A stretch of 64,000 bases of DNA from JALYXI01 sp963716685 (lineage in GTDB: Bacteria; Acidobacteriota; Terriglobia; Bryobacterales; Bryobacteraceae), in assembly GCA_963716685.1 (NCBI GenBank), contig CAVQTR010000003.1:806001-870000 (forward strand). The letters are read 5' to 3'. The position numbers and the translations under genes were made by a program. The notes beneath the pieces were generated by a model. It did no database searches, was not told the DNA's origin, and was given only the letters and a program-made list of their open reading frames with translations. Below are positions 9,102 to 18,702 of this stretch, one piece after another. Each line of letters opens with the position of its first letter. Positions within the stretch are counted from its first letter, which is position 1.

Positions 9102-10124
9102 TTGCTTTCCCGCTTTCTGCTTGCCGCTCCGGTTGCGATTGTCCTGACCGGGCTGAGCTTCTGGTCGCTGGCGGCGCATCCGCCGGAACCGGCGGATCCT
9201 CTAACGCATGCGTTGACGGAAGAGGCTGCCGGCGACCTCGCCGCGGCGGAACGCGATCTGCTGGCCGCAGCGCAGTTCGATCACCTGTACGAGCCGCGGT
9301 GGACGCTGGCCGGTTTCTACTTCCGTCATGACCGTAAGGATGATTTTTGGTTGTGGACGCGCCGCGCGCTTGAGGTGGCCACGCGTGATCTCGGCGCGCT
9401 TTTCGATCTGTGCTGGCACGTGACGGACGATTCCGCCGTGATCTGGCAGCGGGCGATTCCCGAACGCCGTGAAATCTGGAACGAGTACCTGGCTTATCTG
9501 CTGGCGATGCACCACGACGATGCGGCCCGCGAAACGGCTCAGCGGCTCGCCACGCGCGCTGACCGGGATGATGTTCCCCTGCTGCTTGGTTATTGCGATC
9601 TAAGGATTGAGAGTCGCGACAATACCGCCGCGGCGCCGGTGTGGAACGAGCTTTGCCGCCGCGGGCTGGTGGATGCCGCCCCGATTGGTCCGCGTAGCTT
9701 TCTGGTGAACGGATCGCTTGCGCACAAGCCGAGCGGACGCTGCTTCGACTGGCGGCTTGCCTCTGCCGCCGGCGCACGTGTGGAGTGGACTCCTGGTCAG
9801 TTGCATTTCACGCTGACCGGCAGCCAGGCGCCGGATGCGGAACTGGTGTCACAGCCGCTCGCTCTCCCCGCAGGAGCCGCTTACCGGCTGACCTGGCGCT
9901 CTCTCGCGCATGGATTCGCGGCCGGAACCGGCGCTCACTGGGAGGTGTTGGTGGACGGCGCCCGAATGAAAGGTCCGTCCCTTGCGAACGAGGTGGAGAG
10001 CGCTCAGCAGATGGAGTTCACGATCCCTCCAAATGCGCACGCGGCGACGCTCAGCCTGCGCTGCGATGCCGGCCGGGGCGCGGGCACGGTGCTCTTTCGC
10101 GATCTGGACATTGGGCGCCGGTGA
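9102..10124 (+). CDS. TPR-like exported protein of the EPS locus
   Basis: 340 residues. One N-terminal hydrophobic segment (MLSRFLLAAPVAIVLTGLSFW) acts as a signal peptide or anchor. Residues 35-200 are helical with TPR-like units (EEAAGDLAAAERDLLAAAQFD, then AAPVWNELCRRGLVDA). The final 120 residues look like a beta-sandwich resembling carbohydrate-binding modules (AYRLTWRSLAHGFAAGTGAHWEV...VLFRDLDIG). Its stop overlaps the ligase ATG by one base (TGATG), so the two genes are coupled. A role in handling or polymerising the glycan on the periplasmic side is inferred from the neighbour; no catalytic residues are recognised. Confidence 0.75.
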   Translation: MLSRFLLAAPVAIVLTGLSFWSLAAHPPEPADPLTHALTEEAAGDLAAAERDLLAAAQFDHLYEPRWTLAGFYFRHDRKDDFWLWTRRALEVATRDLGALFDLCWHVTDDSAVIWQRAIPERREIWNEYLAYLLAMHHDDAARETAQRLATRADRDDVPLLLGYCDLRIESRDNTAAAPVWNELCRRGLVDAAPIGPRSFLVNGSLAHKPSGRCFDWRLASAAGARVEWTPGQLHFTLTGSQAPDAELVSQPLALPAGAAYRLTWRSLAHGFAAGTGAHWEVLVDGARMKGPSLANEVESAQQMEFTIPPNAHAATLSLRCDAGRGAGTVLFRDLDIGRR

Positions 10125-11194
10125 TGCCGCGCTGGGGAAACGCTTTCGTCTTCGGGCTTGCCGCCGTGCTGGCTTTTGCGGTCCTCGCACAGCCGGCTTC
10201 GGATCGTTTCCTTCCAGCGCTGGCGTTTCTGCTTACCGCGTTGTACCTGCTGGTCTGGGCGGCTGGTGACGCGCCTCTGCGCGGCAACTTCGTTCTTGTC
10301 CCGCTGGGTGCGATGGCGTGCTGGTCGTGGCTGCCGCAGTCGGTGGCAGCGGCGCGCTGGACAGGCTATTTCGCGCTCGCGTTTCTCTCTGCGCAGTTGT
10401 TCGCGAGCAAACCGCTCCGCCGCATATTTTTGCGATGTGCCATTCTTTTCGGCGCGGGCTATGGCGCTTTCGCTCTGGCTATTACCAGCGGCACGTTCGC
10501 GAATCGTAACCACTTTGCCGCGCTGATGGAACTGCTGCTGCCGATTGCCGGGTGGGAAGCGGCGAAAACGCGGAAGCCGGTCTACGCTGTTGCCTCGATG
10601 CTGATGGCGTTATCGATCGTGGTGAGTGCTTCTCGCGCGGGTATAGTTTTGGCCGGGTGCGAGGTGATTTTCCTGAGCCTGGCGATGGTGCGGAAGCAGG
10701 GCTGGGGGCGCGCCAAACCCCTGCTGGCTGGGACCGCCGCGCTGGTGATCGCTGCCGCGGCGCTTGGTGGAACTGCATGGAACCGCTTCGGGCAGTTGGA
10801 AGCGGATACGGCTCATTCGACACGTCCGTTGACGGCCCGCGCCAGCATCGCCATGTTTCGGGCGCGTCCGCTCATCGGGTTCGGGCTGGGCACATGGGAG
10901 CGCACCTATCCGCGCTTCGCGGAGATCGATACAGGGTTCCATTTGATCCACGCGGACGACGACTGGCTGGAATGGGCGGCCGAGGGCGGCGTGCCGTTCG
11001 TCTTCTGCCTTCTGCTGCTGGCGGGCGCGGCGGTTCGAGGCGCATCGAGACACCCCTGGGCGATCGGGCCTGTGGCCGTGCTGCTGCACGCGTTGACGGA
11101 GTTCCCGTTGCAAAAGCCCGCTGTGTTGTCGTGGCTGCTTGTGCTGCTGGTTTGTGCGACGCACCGAGTTAACCTGCCGCGCTCATCTACCTGA
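10124..11194 (+). CDS. O-antigen ligase / polymerase family membrane protein
   Basis: 356 residues from the ATG at 10124, which overlaps the preceding stop. About ten hydrophobic helices are seen. The GTFANRNHFAALMELLLPIAG segment matches the conserved region of the Wzy_C (O-antigen ligase-like) family, and a large periplasmic loop near residues 225-290 contains FRARPLIGFGLGTWERTYP with the usual glycine/histidine-rich stretch (LIHADDDWLEWAAEGG). It would polymerise or transfer lipid-linked glycan in the periplasm. A longer reading of the same frame upstream overlaps the TPR gene and is not needed. It converges on the next glycosyltransferase with only 12 bp between. Confidence 0.88.
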   Translation: MPRWGNAFVFGLAAVLAFAVLAQPASDRFLPALAFLLTALYLLVWAAGDAPLRGNFVLVPLGAMACWSWLPQSVAAARWTGYFALAFLSAQLFASKPLRRIFLRCAILFGAGYGAFALAITSGTFANRNHFAALMELLLPIAGWEAAKTRKPVYAVASMLMALSIVVSASRAGIVLAGCEVIFLSLAMVRKQGWGRAKPLLAGTAALVIAAAALGGTAWNRFGQLEADTAHSTRPLTARASIAMFRARPLIGFGLGTWERTYPRFAEIDTGFHLIHADDDWLEWAAEGGVPFVFCLLLLAGAAVRGASRHPWAIGPVAVLLHALTEFPLQKPAVLSWLLVLLVCATHRVNLPRSST

Positions 11195-11206
11195 CGCCTG
11201 ACGCGT

Positions 11207-13675
11207 TCAGCGGTTCTCCCCCGCTTCCGCCATAGCCCGACGCCAGCACTGATCGTACTCTCTGGCCACTCGGGCATTGGCGAAGCGCTCACGGACGCGC
11301 GGCGCCGCGAGCCTCGCGCGCTCCTGCCACTCGGGCAGCTCCCGCATCCAAGCTTCGAAATCCGCGCAGTAGCGGTCGAGATCCCACTCCGCGGCGGTCA
11401 CCGCTCCCGCCTCGAACTGCTCCATCACCAGGCCTACATCGCCCACATCGGTGGAGAATACCGGCACTCCCATCGCCAGCGCTTCCAGCATCGAAATCGG
11501 CAGACCTTCGTATTCCGACGTTCCCAGCATCCCCGACATCACCGCGAAGAGCTCGCCAATGGTGCTGGTAAAGCGCACCGGCGTCACGCAGGTCAGTTTG
11601 TGGCGAGCAATAAAGGCGTCGCACTCGCCCGCGAGTTCGCCGTTGCCGATCATCACAAAGTGGCGATCCTCGCCCGCTTCCGCGGCGCGCCGCGCGAATT
11701 CCAGAAACTCCAAAGGCCTCTTCTGCCTCGTGAGCCGCCCCACCCAGCCAAACACCCGTCCTTCGCGCGGCAGGCCATACTTCTCGCGGTACGTCTCACG
11801 CTCTTCCGCAGTGCGCGCGGTGGGCCCGATCGCGTCCAGGTTCACGGAGTGATAGATCATGTCAATCTTTTCCGCGGGAATGCCGTACCGCCGGATGAAC
11901 GTTTCGCGAATCTTCACATTGATGGCGACAAACCGGTCATACGACTGAATGCCCGGATCATCGAACTTCGCAATCCAGCCTGCCTCGGTGTCGTAGGCCT
12001 GCTGATCCACGATGGCGACGCCCGTGAACACCTTCCGGATCCCCGCGGCATTCGCCGATTGCCACGGGGCGCCGTTGCAGATCCAGACCAGCGACGGCCG
12101 GTATACGTCGCGCAGGCGAGCCATCATCGCCAGATACAGCTCGGTTGGCGCGAGTTCCGCGAGGTCGTAGAAACCCAGCGCGATCCCTTCCATTTCCGCG
12201 TGCAGACTGCCCTGTGTCTCGGTGAGACGCTCAGTTGTGATCAGCACGAAATCCCAGTCGCCGCGCAGCTGCTGCATCATATCGATGACCAGACGCTCCA
12301 CGCCGCCCACCGCAAACATCGCCGGCAGGACGAACACGACCGGCTTTGGCGCCTGCTGCACGCAACGCAGCATGTTGGGCAGCGGCGTCTCGCGAATCAC
12401 GTCGTGGGGTCGGGCGTACAGACCGATCCGCCCGTTATCCGGGATCATGCCGAACTGCTCGAAAAGATGATCGCCGAGGGTAACGGGAAACTGCCCGGGC
12501 AGCAGCCGGGCTACGCGACCGTTGAGCGGCCGCTCTGGCGACTGTCCATCGAGGAACACCGCGCGTTCAGATGCGCGGAAGATGGTGCTGTCGCGCAGCG
12601 ATGCCGCGCCGCGCAGCGGAGACTCCGCCAAGCTGTGCGAGACCACCACGAAATCGAGATCCAGAAACGCCAGTGCCAATAGCACGTTTTCGATATGCAC
12701 CGGATGCAGCACCCTCAGCAGATCGGTGGGCGCGTAAAGGAATTCGCCGGGTGGGGCGGCTTCACCCGATTCGCGAATTTCCACGCCGCGGATGCGTTCG
12801 CCCAAGGCGGCCTGATACAGCGCTTTGCTCTCGCCAGCGGGCATGACCACCGAAAGCGGCGGCGGCGGCGCGGGATGCAGATACGGGTTCTCGGCCAGAC
12901 CGGCCTGAAACAGCTTTCGACGGGCCAGTTCAGGGAAGTCGGACGCCACGTCGCGGAACATGTTCTGAACTTCGGCGTCCACGCGGCGGCTGCTCTCTTT
13001 GATGGTATTGGCCGCATGCACGCGATACGCGGTGAACGGATGCGGAACATAGACCGCGCGCCCCAGCATACAGGCGCGCAGCATGAAGTCCCAGTCGTGG
13101 ATATAGCGGTATTCGCGGAAGCCCCCGACCGCATAGAACAGGCTCTTGCGAAATACCATATTGCTGGTGGTGGCGACTAAGTTCTGATGCGACAGCAGAT
13201 CCAGCCAGTTCCCGGCGGCGGCCATGCGCTCCACGTCGAACGACCGCGGAAACGGCAGCTGCGGATCATGAGCGCCGCGCTTCCTTCCGAGCTGATGGCC
13301 GCCGCCATCGATCACGCACAGGTCGCCAAAGAGCAGGTCGCAGGATTCATGCCGGAGCCTTCGCGCGGCCAGTTCGAATCGATTCGCGATGAAGTTGTCG
13401 TCCGAGTTCAGTACCGCAACCCACTCGCACTTTGCCTGGTCCACCAAGTCGTTAAGCGCCACATGCGCGCCGCGGTTCCTGCGCGCCCTCGGCGTCACGT
13501 CGCGCACCTTGCCGAGCGCGCCGCCGCTCAGCCTCCGCACCAGTTCGTAGCTGCCATCGGACGAGCCGTCGTCCAGCAGCAGAACTTCGCTGACCAGCGA
13601 ATTCGCGGCGGCGGAAAGAATGCACTGCGTCAGATACCGCTCGTGATTGAAAACCGGAATGACTACGGAAAACAT
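11207..13675 (-). CDS. Bifunctional glycosyltransferase, GT2 (GT-A) fused to GT4 (GT-B)
   Basis: 822 residues. The first 250 are a GT2 domain: FSVVIPVFNHERYL, LLLDDGSSDGSYE, and the DxD-like NSDDNF, with a WDFMLRACMLG acceptor segment. A linker of about 180 residues leads to a complete GT4 domain from about residue 440: FVLPAMFAVGGVERLVIDMM, VFGWVGRLTRQKRPLEF and SEYEGLPISMLEALAMG with the EX7E glutamates. Two transferases in one chain suggest consecutive sugar additions, but donors and order are unknown. It overlaps the upstream glycosyltransferase by one base (stop/start), so they are coupled. Confidence 0.9.
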   Translation of the reverse strand: MFSVVIPVFNHERYLTQCILSAAANSLVSEVLLLDDGSSDGSYELVRRLSGGALGKVRDVTPRARRNRGAHVALNDLVDQAKCEWVAVLNSDDNFIANRFELAARRLRHESCDLLFGDLCVIDGGGHQLGRKRGAHDPQLPFPRSFDVERMAAAGNWLDLLSHQNLVATTSNMVFRKSLFYAVGGFREYRYIHDWDFMLRACMLGRAVYVPHPFTAYRVHAANTIKESSRRVDAEVQNMFRDVASDFPELARRKLFQAGLAENPYLHPAPPPPLSVVMPAGESKALYQAALGERIRGVEIRESGEAAPPGEFLYAPTDLLRVLHPVHIENVLLALAFLDLDFVVVSHSLAESPLRGAASLRDSTIFRASERAVFLDGQSPERPLNGRVARLLPGQFPVTLGDHLFEQFGMIPDNGRIGLYARPHDVIRETPLPNMLRCVQQAPKPVVFVLPAMFAVGGVERLVIDMMQQLRGDWDFVLITTERLTETQGSLHAEMEGIALGFYDLAELAPTELYLAMMARLRDVYRPSLVWICNGAPWQSANAAGIRKVFTGVAIVDQQAYDTEAGWIAKFDDPGIQSYDRFVAINVKIRETFIRRYGIPAEKIDMIYHSVNLDAIGPTARTAEERETYREKYGLPREGRVFGWVGRLTRQKRPLEFLEFARRAAEAGEDRHFVMIGNGELAGECDAFIARHKLTCVTPVRFTSTIGELFAVMSGMLGTSEYEGLPISMLEALAMGVPVFSTDVGDVGLVMEQFEAGAVTAAEWDLDRYCADFEAWMRELPEWQERARLAAPRVRERFANARVAREYDQCWRRAMAEAGENR

Positions 13676-15300
13676 CAGGTGAGCGGGAAGCTTGGGAACC
13701 GGCCAAACACTTCAAAGCTGGCCGCCGTGGACATCTTTTCCTGAAAGCGTTCAAGCGCGTACTGGTAGGCTGCCGCGTAGTTTGCCGAAGGGTCATCGTT
13801 GGCCATAATGTAGCCCTGCAGGTAGCTCAGTTCGAAGATGGCGCTCAGCAGATCCCCGTGCCAGTTCTGCGAACCCAGATTGTAATTGCCCTCGATCACC
13901 ACGCCCCAGGATTTCACTCCCTCAATCATGCGGATCAGGTCTTCTACCAGACCCTGGCCCGCGCGTACCGGAGACGCCAGCAACGCATCCACCTTATCCG
14001 CGCCCAGCTTCTTCGCCGCTTCCGGATGTACGCGCGTGAACGTCTTGCCGGAGATGCCCGCCGTTACCTGCCGCTCAATGAACTGGCGCACGGTATACGG
14101 GTGGTAATGGGTTGCCGTTGCCGCCGGGCAGTAGAGAATTTGAAAGCCGCCAGGAACCTTTCGATCGACGCGGTACGCAAATTCGCCATCTTCGAACGCC
14201 GCGTGCCGGAATTCCGTGCTGAAGCCTTCCTTCAGCCAGTCGCTGATTACGCTTTTCTTGCACGAAACGTTGGACGTATAGAAGAAGCGCCAGTCCAACC
14301 ACGTGTAAGGCAGCAGGCTGTAGAACCCAAACTGCTGCTGGCCCGCGCCCTGAATGTGCGCCATGAGGAAACTGACGCGCTCGGTCGCCGAGTTCGGCCA
14401 GATCACTTTTCCCAGGACACCCACGCGCGTGGCCGGCACCATGCGGTGCGCATTCATATGATGCTGATAAAAATCCTGCGAGGCGGGCTCGATGTCGTCT
14501 CCCAGGAACAGAATCAGCTCATTGGCCGCCATGCTGACGCCTAAGTTGCGAGCCTGCCCCGGACCGCCGTTCGGGATGCTTTTCCAGCGCAGATTGGGAA
14601 ATTCCGCCGCCATGGCGCGCAGCCGCTCCGGCGTATCGTCAGCAGACCCATCGTCGATCAGAATGAATTCGACGTTCAGGCCCGCAGCCGCCCCAAGACA
14701 GGTGCGCAGATTGCGCTCCATCATAGCGCCGCGATTGTACGTCGGGATCACGACGGAGAGAGCCGCCAGCGCCGCATCAGCCGTTACCCGCGACGTCGGC
14801 GGAGGAGCCGGTTTGGGCACGGCCGATTGCCGGCTGTGCTCCCGCCCTTCCTGACGATGGTAAGAATCAGCGCCTGTCTGCGGTTCCTTGCTGATGGCCT
14901 CCCAGGGTTCGGGCTCCTCAGTGGCATCCGGTATGGAAGGCGGCGCGTCGAAGCGCATGGAGACCGGGCTGTTCTGGAGCGTAGCGCCCGAACCGGCGAC
15001 GCTGGCCGAAAGCTCATGCAGGTTGGCATCGAGCGCCGCGCGTGGAACGGGGACGCGAAACCCGTGAAAGCCTTTGCCGATGCCGGCATTCTCCAGATCC
15101 AGCCTGTACTGGTTGGCCACTACCGTTTCAAAAAGTTTGCCGTCGATCGAGAGTTCCACTGACAGGAAGGCCGCAGGCCGATCGGGATCATACGCCCACC
15201 CGCTCACCGCGCCGTTAATCACGCCGTCCAAACAGCCCTGAATGTTGGTTTTCAGCGGACGGAACCGCCTGACAAGCCTTTGGATCGCGGGCATTTTCAC
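13675..15300 (-). CDS. GT2 glycosyltransferase with N-terminal SGWA-type accessory domain
   Basis: 541 residues from a GTG at 15300; an ATG two codons later is equally possible. Residues about 20-118 form an accessory domain with GCLDGVINGAVSGWAYDPD, YRLDLENAGIGKGFHGF and an alternating beta pattern; the same domain recurs in the methyltransferase at 35863. A linker of low complexity follows, then a GT2 domain from about residue 180 (LSVVIPTYNRGAMMERNLRT, FILIDDGSADDTPE, LFLGDDIEPA). The C-terminal 150 residues are helical and unassigned. It is cytoplasmic by prediction and belongs to the EPS gene run. Confidence 0.88.
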   Translation of the reverse strand: MKMPAIQRLVRRFRPLKTNIQGCLDGVINGAVSGWAYDPDRPAAFLSVELSIDGKLFETVVANQYRLDLENAGIGKGFHGFRVPVPRAALDANLHELSASVAGSGATLQNSPVSMRFDAPPSIPDATEEPEPWEAISKEPQTGADSYHRQEGREHSRQSAVPKPAPPPTSRVTADAALAALSVVIPTYNRGAMMERNLRTCLGAAAGLNVEFILIDDGSADDTPERLRAMAAEFPNLRWKSIPNGGPGQARNLGVSMAANELILFLGDDIEPASQDFYQHHMNAHRMVPATRVGVLGKVIWPNSATERVSFLMAHIQGAGQQQFGFYSLLPYTWLDWRFFYTSNVSCKKSVISDWLKEGFSTEFRHAAFEDGEFAYRVDRKVPGGFQILYCPAATATHYHPYTVRQFIERQVTAGISGKTFTRVHPEAAKKLGADKVDALLASPVRAGQGLVEDLIRMIEGVKSWGVVIEGNYNLGSQNWHGDLLSAIFELSYLQGYIMANDDPSANYAAAYQYALERFQEKMSTAASFEVFGRFPSFPLT

Positions 15301-15342
15301 TACACGAAAGTTAGCAAACCCAACAATGATAGCGGACGATTT

Positions 15343-16356
15343 CTATACGGGCAACCGGCTTACCATTGCAATTTCCCGGACCACGCTGCGTTTGGCGAGT
15401 TCCAGATCGTGCGCCACCATCTCCGTTACCAGATCGGAAAAGGAATACGCCGGTCTCCAGCCCAGCACTTTGCGCGCTTTGGCGGCATTTCCGGACAGCA
15501 GGTCCACCTCCGCCGGGCGGTAAAAGCGTTCGTCCTCGCGCACAAAATCCAGATAATCCAGCCCCACTTCGTCGAATGCCCGTTCGCAGAATTCTCGGAC
15601 GGAATGCGTCTCGCCGGTAGCGATCACGAAGTCATCGGGTTCGTCGTGCTGCAGCATCAGGTGCATGGCGCGAACGTAATCCGACGCATGCCCCCAGTCT
15701 CGGCGCGCTTCCAGATTGCCGATGCGCAGTTCCGATGCCAGGCCCAGTTTGATTCGCGCCACATTATGGGTGATTTTTCTGGTGACGAATTCAAAGCCGC
15801 GGCGCGGACTTTCGTGATTGAACAGCATTCCGTTCGCGCAAAACATGCCGAAGGCTTCGCGATAATTTACCGACAGGTAATAGCCGGCAACCTTACTAAT
15901 TCCGTAAGGGCTGCGCGGATGAAAAGGCGTGACTTCCGTTTGCGGCGTCTCCCTCACCTTGCCGAACATCTCGCTCGATCCCGCAAAATAAAAGCGGCAT
16001 TCCGGCTGCAGTTCGCGCAACGCGGCCAGCAGATAGTGCGTGCCGCTGCTGTTCGTGTTCATCGTGGAAAAGCCGTCAGCGAAGCTCTCCGCCACAAAGC
16101 TTTGCGCCGCCAGGTGATAGCATTCGTCGATCTGGCATCGGCTCAATACCTGGAACAGGCTGGGATAACTTTCCAGGCTGCCTGCATGTAAATGTAAACG
16201 CTCACCCAGGTGCGTTACCCGGCCGAGACGTTGTTCCGGCTGTTCCAGTGCAACGCGCCGGACCAGACCATGAACTTCATACCCCAGCTGGAGAAGGTGT
16301 TCCGCGAGATAACTCCCGTCCTGCCCCGTGATGCCGGTGATCAGCGCTTTCTTCAC
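15343..16356 (-). CDS. gmd: GDP-mannose 4,6-dehydratase
   Basis: 337 residues from a GTG start. It is an extended SDR enzyme with the Rossmann motif GITGQDGSYLAEHLL at the N terminus, the catalytic serine-containing SSEMFG near residue 126, the YGISK catalytic Tyr-Lys pair near 150, and the GDP-binding NHESPRRG. These are diagnostic for Gmd, which makes GDP-4-keto-6-deoxy-mannose, precursor of GDP-fucose, GDP-rhamnose and others. No fcl/rmd reductase is found in the window, so the final sugar cannot be stated. It lies 42 bp upstream of one EPS glycosyltransferase and 29 bp downstream of another. Confidence 0.95.
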   Translation of the reverse strand: MKKALITGITGQDGSYLAEHLLQLGYEVHGLVRRVALEQPEQRLGRVTHLGERLHLHAGSLESYPSLFQVLSRCQIDECYHLAAQSFVAESFADGFSTMNTNSSGTHYLLAALRELQPECRFYFAGSSEMFGKVRETPQTEVTPFHPRSPYGISKVAGYYLSVNYREAFGMFCANGMLFNHESPRRGFEFVTRKITHNVARIKLGLASELRIGNLEARRDWGHASDYVRAMHLMLQHDEPDDFVIATGETHSVREFCERAFDEVGLDYLDFVREDERFYRPAEVDLLSGNAAKARKVLGWRPAYSFSDLVTEMVAHDLELAKRSVVREIAMVSRLPV

Positions 16357-16385
16357 TGGTTAAAGGGTAACAAATGTACGGCACC

Positions 16386-17963
16386 TTACTTTAAAGACAG
16401 GTCTTCGTTGTTTTGCGCTAAGTGTGGGTTGTAGTACGGGTCTGTCTTTTCCGTGATGTTCCACCAGCGGCGAAAGAATAAGCGGCGCTCGTCATATCGA
16501 GTTCCAGGCCGGCGTGTTTGACTTTCATCGTGACGCAACACCGCTCCCGCTTCGAAAATCACAGAATATCCGGCCGCCCGCAGGCGTAAACAAAAATCAA
16601 CGTCGTTATAATTCACGGGAAACACGGGGTCAAAACCCTGCATTTCGTGGAAATCGGCGCGGCGCACGCACAGGCAGGCGCCGGTGACCGCGGAAACTTC
16701 GCGCGTACAGGGCAGCCACGGCCAGTTCTCGCTCGCAACAAGATGCCGGCCAGGGTGGCCCGCGCCATCGATCAGCCACGTGACAATGCCGGCGTGCTGG
16801 ATGGTGCCGTCCGGGTACAGCAGCTTCGCTCCCACCGCGCCAACCGCCGGGTCCTCCAGATGACTGAGCATTCGGGAAAGCCATCCGGGCTCGATCGGCT
16901 CCACATCGTCATTCAGAAAGAGCAGCACCCCGCCTTTAGCCGCGCGCGCACCCAGGTTATTCATTTCGGAAAAGTTGAACGACTGGGTGAAGGGGACGAT
17001 TGCCGCGCCGAAGCGCTCTGCCGTTGCTGTAACCTCGCGCTCCTCCGCGCCCGGGGACGATCCCAGATGCTGCACGACGATGACTTCCGTATTCGGATAC
17101 TCCGTGCGATCACGGATGCCTGCCAGGCAGCGCGCCAGCAGCCGGGAGTTCCGCGTACAAACGATGATGCTCACCAGAGGCGTGGCCCGCAGTGGTTTCG
17201 GCGCTGCGGGAGTGACGGCACACCCTTCCTGCGCGTAATACAGGATGCGCGCGATGTGCACCACGTTCGCCGGCTCGCCCGTCAGGCCGGCCCGTTCCAT
17301 GTGAAGGCCGTCGATATACGGAGCGCTGCGCATCAGTACCGGTGACCAGTCCGGCTTGAATACCGGGCGCAGCGGCCTGCCCTGCGCGTCCACAATCTCC
17401 GCGTCGCTGTAGACGAGGTCGGGTGAACCGTCCTGCACGGCGGCGGCGAAATGCTCCAGTGCCCTGGGACTAAGGAAATCGTTCTCTCCCAGATGCGCGA
17501 TCCATGCGCCCGAGGGCTGGCGCGCGTCGCCCAGAAGCTGGCGCGCCCATCCGGGAGCGGATTCGGCGTAAGCCGGCGCCAGTTCCCACTCCGTGTATGT
17601 CTGGGCTTTTAGCGAATCGAGTGCTCGCTGGAGCCGTTCGCGCGCCGGCTCGCACACAGGCAAGACCACGCTGATCAGCGGACGCACGTGCAGATGCCCG
17701 ATGGGCCGCGCGTTCATAACCGCGCGGCCGGGCCATTCCGCGTAGCCACGAGAAGCTCCGGCCCGGGCCCGCGTGATCCTGGTCTGATAAAACCGCCCGA
17801 TGGCGCGCAGCGTGCGGAACACCATGCTGTCTTCCACACGCCCCAGCCGCGCGTCCACGGCCGCCTGATTCTGCACCAGCCATTTCACGTCCGCCAGCAG
17901 CTCGTCCTGCTTCGCTTCCAGCCGCGCGAGGCGCTGCTGAATGTCCTCCTCCGGGGCCGGCAT
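16386..17963 (-). CDS. GT2 glycosyltransferase with two GT-A domains and N-terminal coiled coil
   Basis: 525 residues from the ATG at 17963. Residues 1-50 are a heptad-like coiled coil (QQRLARLEAKQDELLADVKW). A first, probably degenerate GT-A region begins at LISVVLPVCEPARERLQRAL; a second, typical GT2 domain begins at PLVSIIVCTRNSRLLARCL and carries LFLNDDVEPIEPGWLSRM and CLRLRAAGYSVIFEAGAVLRH, the pattern of rhamnosyl/galactofuranosyl-type GT2 enzymes. It is the first gene of the leftward EPS run here; the divergent methyltransferase starts 40 bp away, so the promoter should lie in that short gap. Confidence 0.88.
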   Translation of the reverse strand: MPAPEEDIQQRLARLEAKQDELLADVKWLVQNQAAVDARLGRVEDSMVFRTLRAIGRFYQTRITRARAGASRGYAEWPGRAVMNARPIGHLHVRPLISVVLPVCEPARERLQRALDSLKAQTYTEWELAPAYAESAPGWARQLLGDARQPSGAWIAHLGENDFLSPRALEHFAAAVQDGSPDLVYSDAEIVDAQGRPLRPVFKPDWSPVLMRSAPYIDGLHMERAGLTGEPANVVHIARILYYAQEGCAVTPAAPKPLRATPLVSIIVCTRNSRLLARCLAGIRDRTEYPNTEVIVVQHLGSSPGAEEREVTATAERFGAAIVPFTQSFNFSEMNNLGARAAKGGVLLFLNDDVEPIEPGWLSRMLSHLEDPAVGAVGAKLLYPDGTIQHAGIVTWLIDGAGHPGRHLVASENWPWLPCTREVSAVTGACLCVRRADFHEMQGFDPVFPVNYNDVDFCLRLRAAGYSVIFEAGAVLRHDESQTRRPGTRYDERRLFFRRWWNITEKTDPYYNPHLAQNNEDLSLK

Positions 17964-18003
17964 CAACAGCCAAGTATACGCGCCCTTCGCGCTACACTAC
18001 GGC

Positions 18004-18672
18004 GTGTCGGAATGGAACAAACATTACCTCGCGGGCGAGGAAATTACGCGCTATGTCCGCGGCATCAGCGTGAAGGAGAACGACGTTCAGCGCCGTCTTC
18101 GCGAAGAAACGGCCGCCCATCCGCAGGCCATCATGCAGATCTCGCCGGAGCAGGGCGTGTTTCTGCAGCTGCTGATTCGCCTGACAGGCGCGCGCAAAAC
18201 TCTCGAAGTGGGCGTTTTCACCGGATACAGTTCCCTCGCGGTGGCGCTGGCGCTGCCGCCCGATGGCCGCGTTACTGCGTGCGACATCAGCGAAGAGTTT
18301 ACTTCGGTAGCCCGCCGCTACTGGGCTGAAGCTGGTGTATCCGGCGCGATTGATCTGCGCCTCGGTCCGGCTGCCGAAACGCTGGAAGCCTTGCTCTCGC
18401 AGGGTGGGGAAGGCACTTACGATTTCGCCTTCATCGATGCGGATAAGCCTGCGTACGATCGCTATTACGAGCTTTGCCTGCGCTTGGTGCGCCCCGGCGG
18501 ACTGCTGGTGCTCGACAACATGCTGTATCACGGTGAAGTTTCCGACCCGGCCTGTACCGGAGCAAATCCGGTGGCTTTGCGCGCCTTGAACGCCAAGCTC
18601 TCCGAAGACTCGCGTGTGATGTTTTGCCTGCTCCCGATTGCGGACGGCATCAGCCTGGCCTGGAAGCGTTAA
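18004..18672 (+). CDS. O-methyltransferase (CCoAOMT-like, family 3)
   Basis: 222 residues from a GTG at 18004. I prefer this start because the in-frame ATG at 17941 would overlap the divergent glycosyltransferase and add a non-conserved leader. SAM-binding motif I is TLEVGVFTGYSSLAVALALP, followed by the acidic DIS, and the divalent-metal/catalytic segment DFAFIDADKPAYDRYYELC then LVLDNMLYHGEV, all typical of metal-dependent catechol-type O-methyltransferases. Substrate unknown. Being divergent from the EPS locus it may or may not modify the glycan. Confidence 0.9.
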   Translation: MSEWNKHYLAGEEITRYVRGISVKENDVQRRLREETAAHPQAIMQISPEQGVFLQLLIRLTGARKTLEVGVFTGYSSLAVALALPPDGRVTACDISEEFTSVARRYWAEAGVSGAIDLRLGPAAETLEALLSQGGEGTYDFAFIDADKPAYDRYYELCLRLVRPGGLLVLDNMLYHGEVSDPACTGANPVALRALNAKLSEDSRVMFCLLPIADGISLAWKR

Positions 18673-18702
18673 CCTAAAGTTGTTACCCCAGGTGTCCGAT
18701 AC

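Noticed and set aside
17941..18003. Longer start of the O-methyltransferase at the ATG 17941
   Set aside because: It would overlap the divergent glycosyltransferase and adds a leader that does not resemble the family; the GTG at 18004 gives the usual N terminus.
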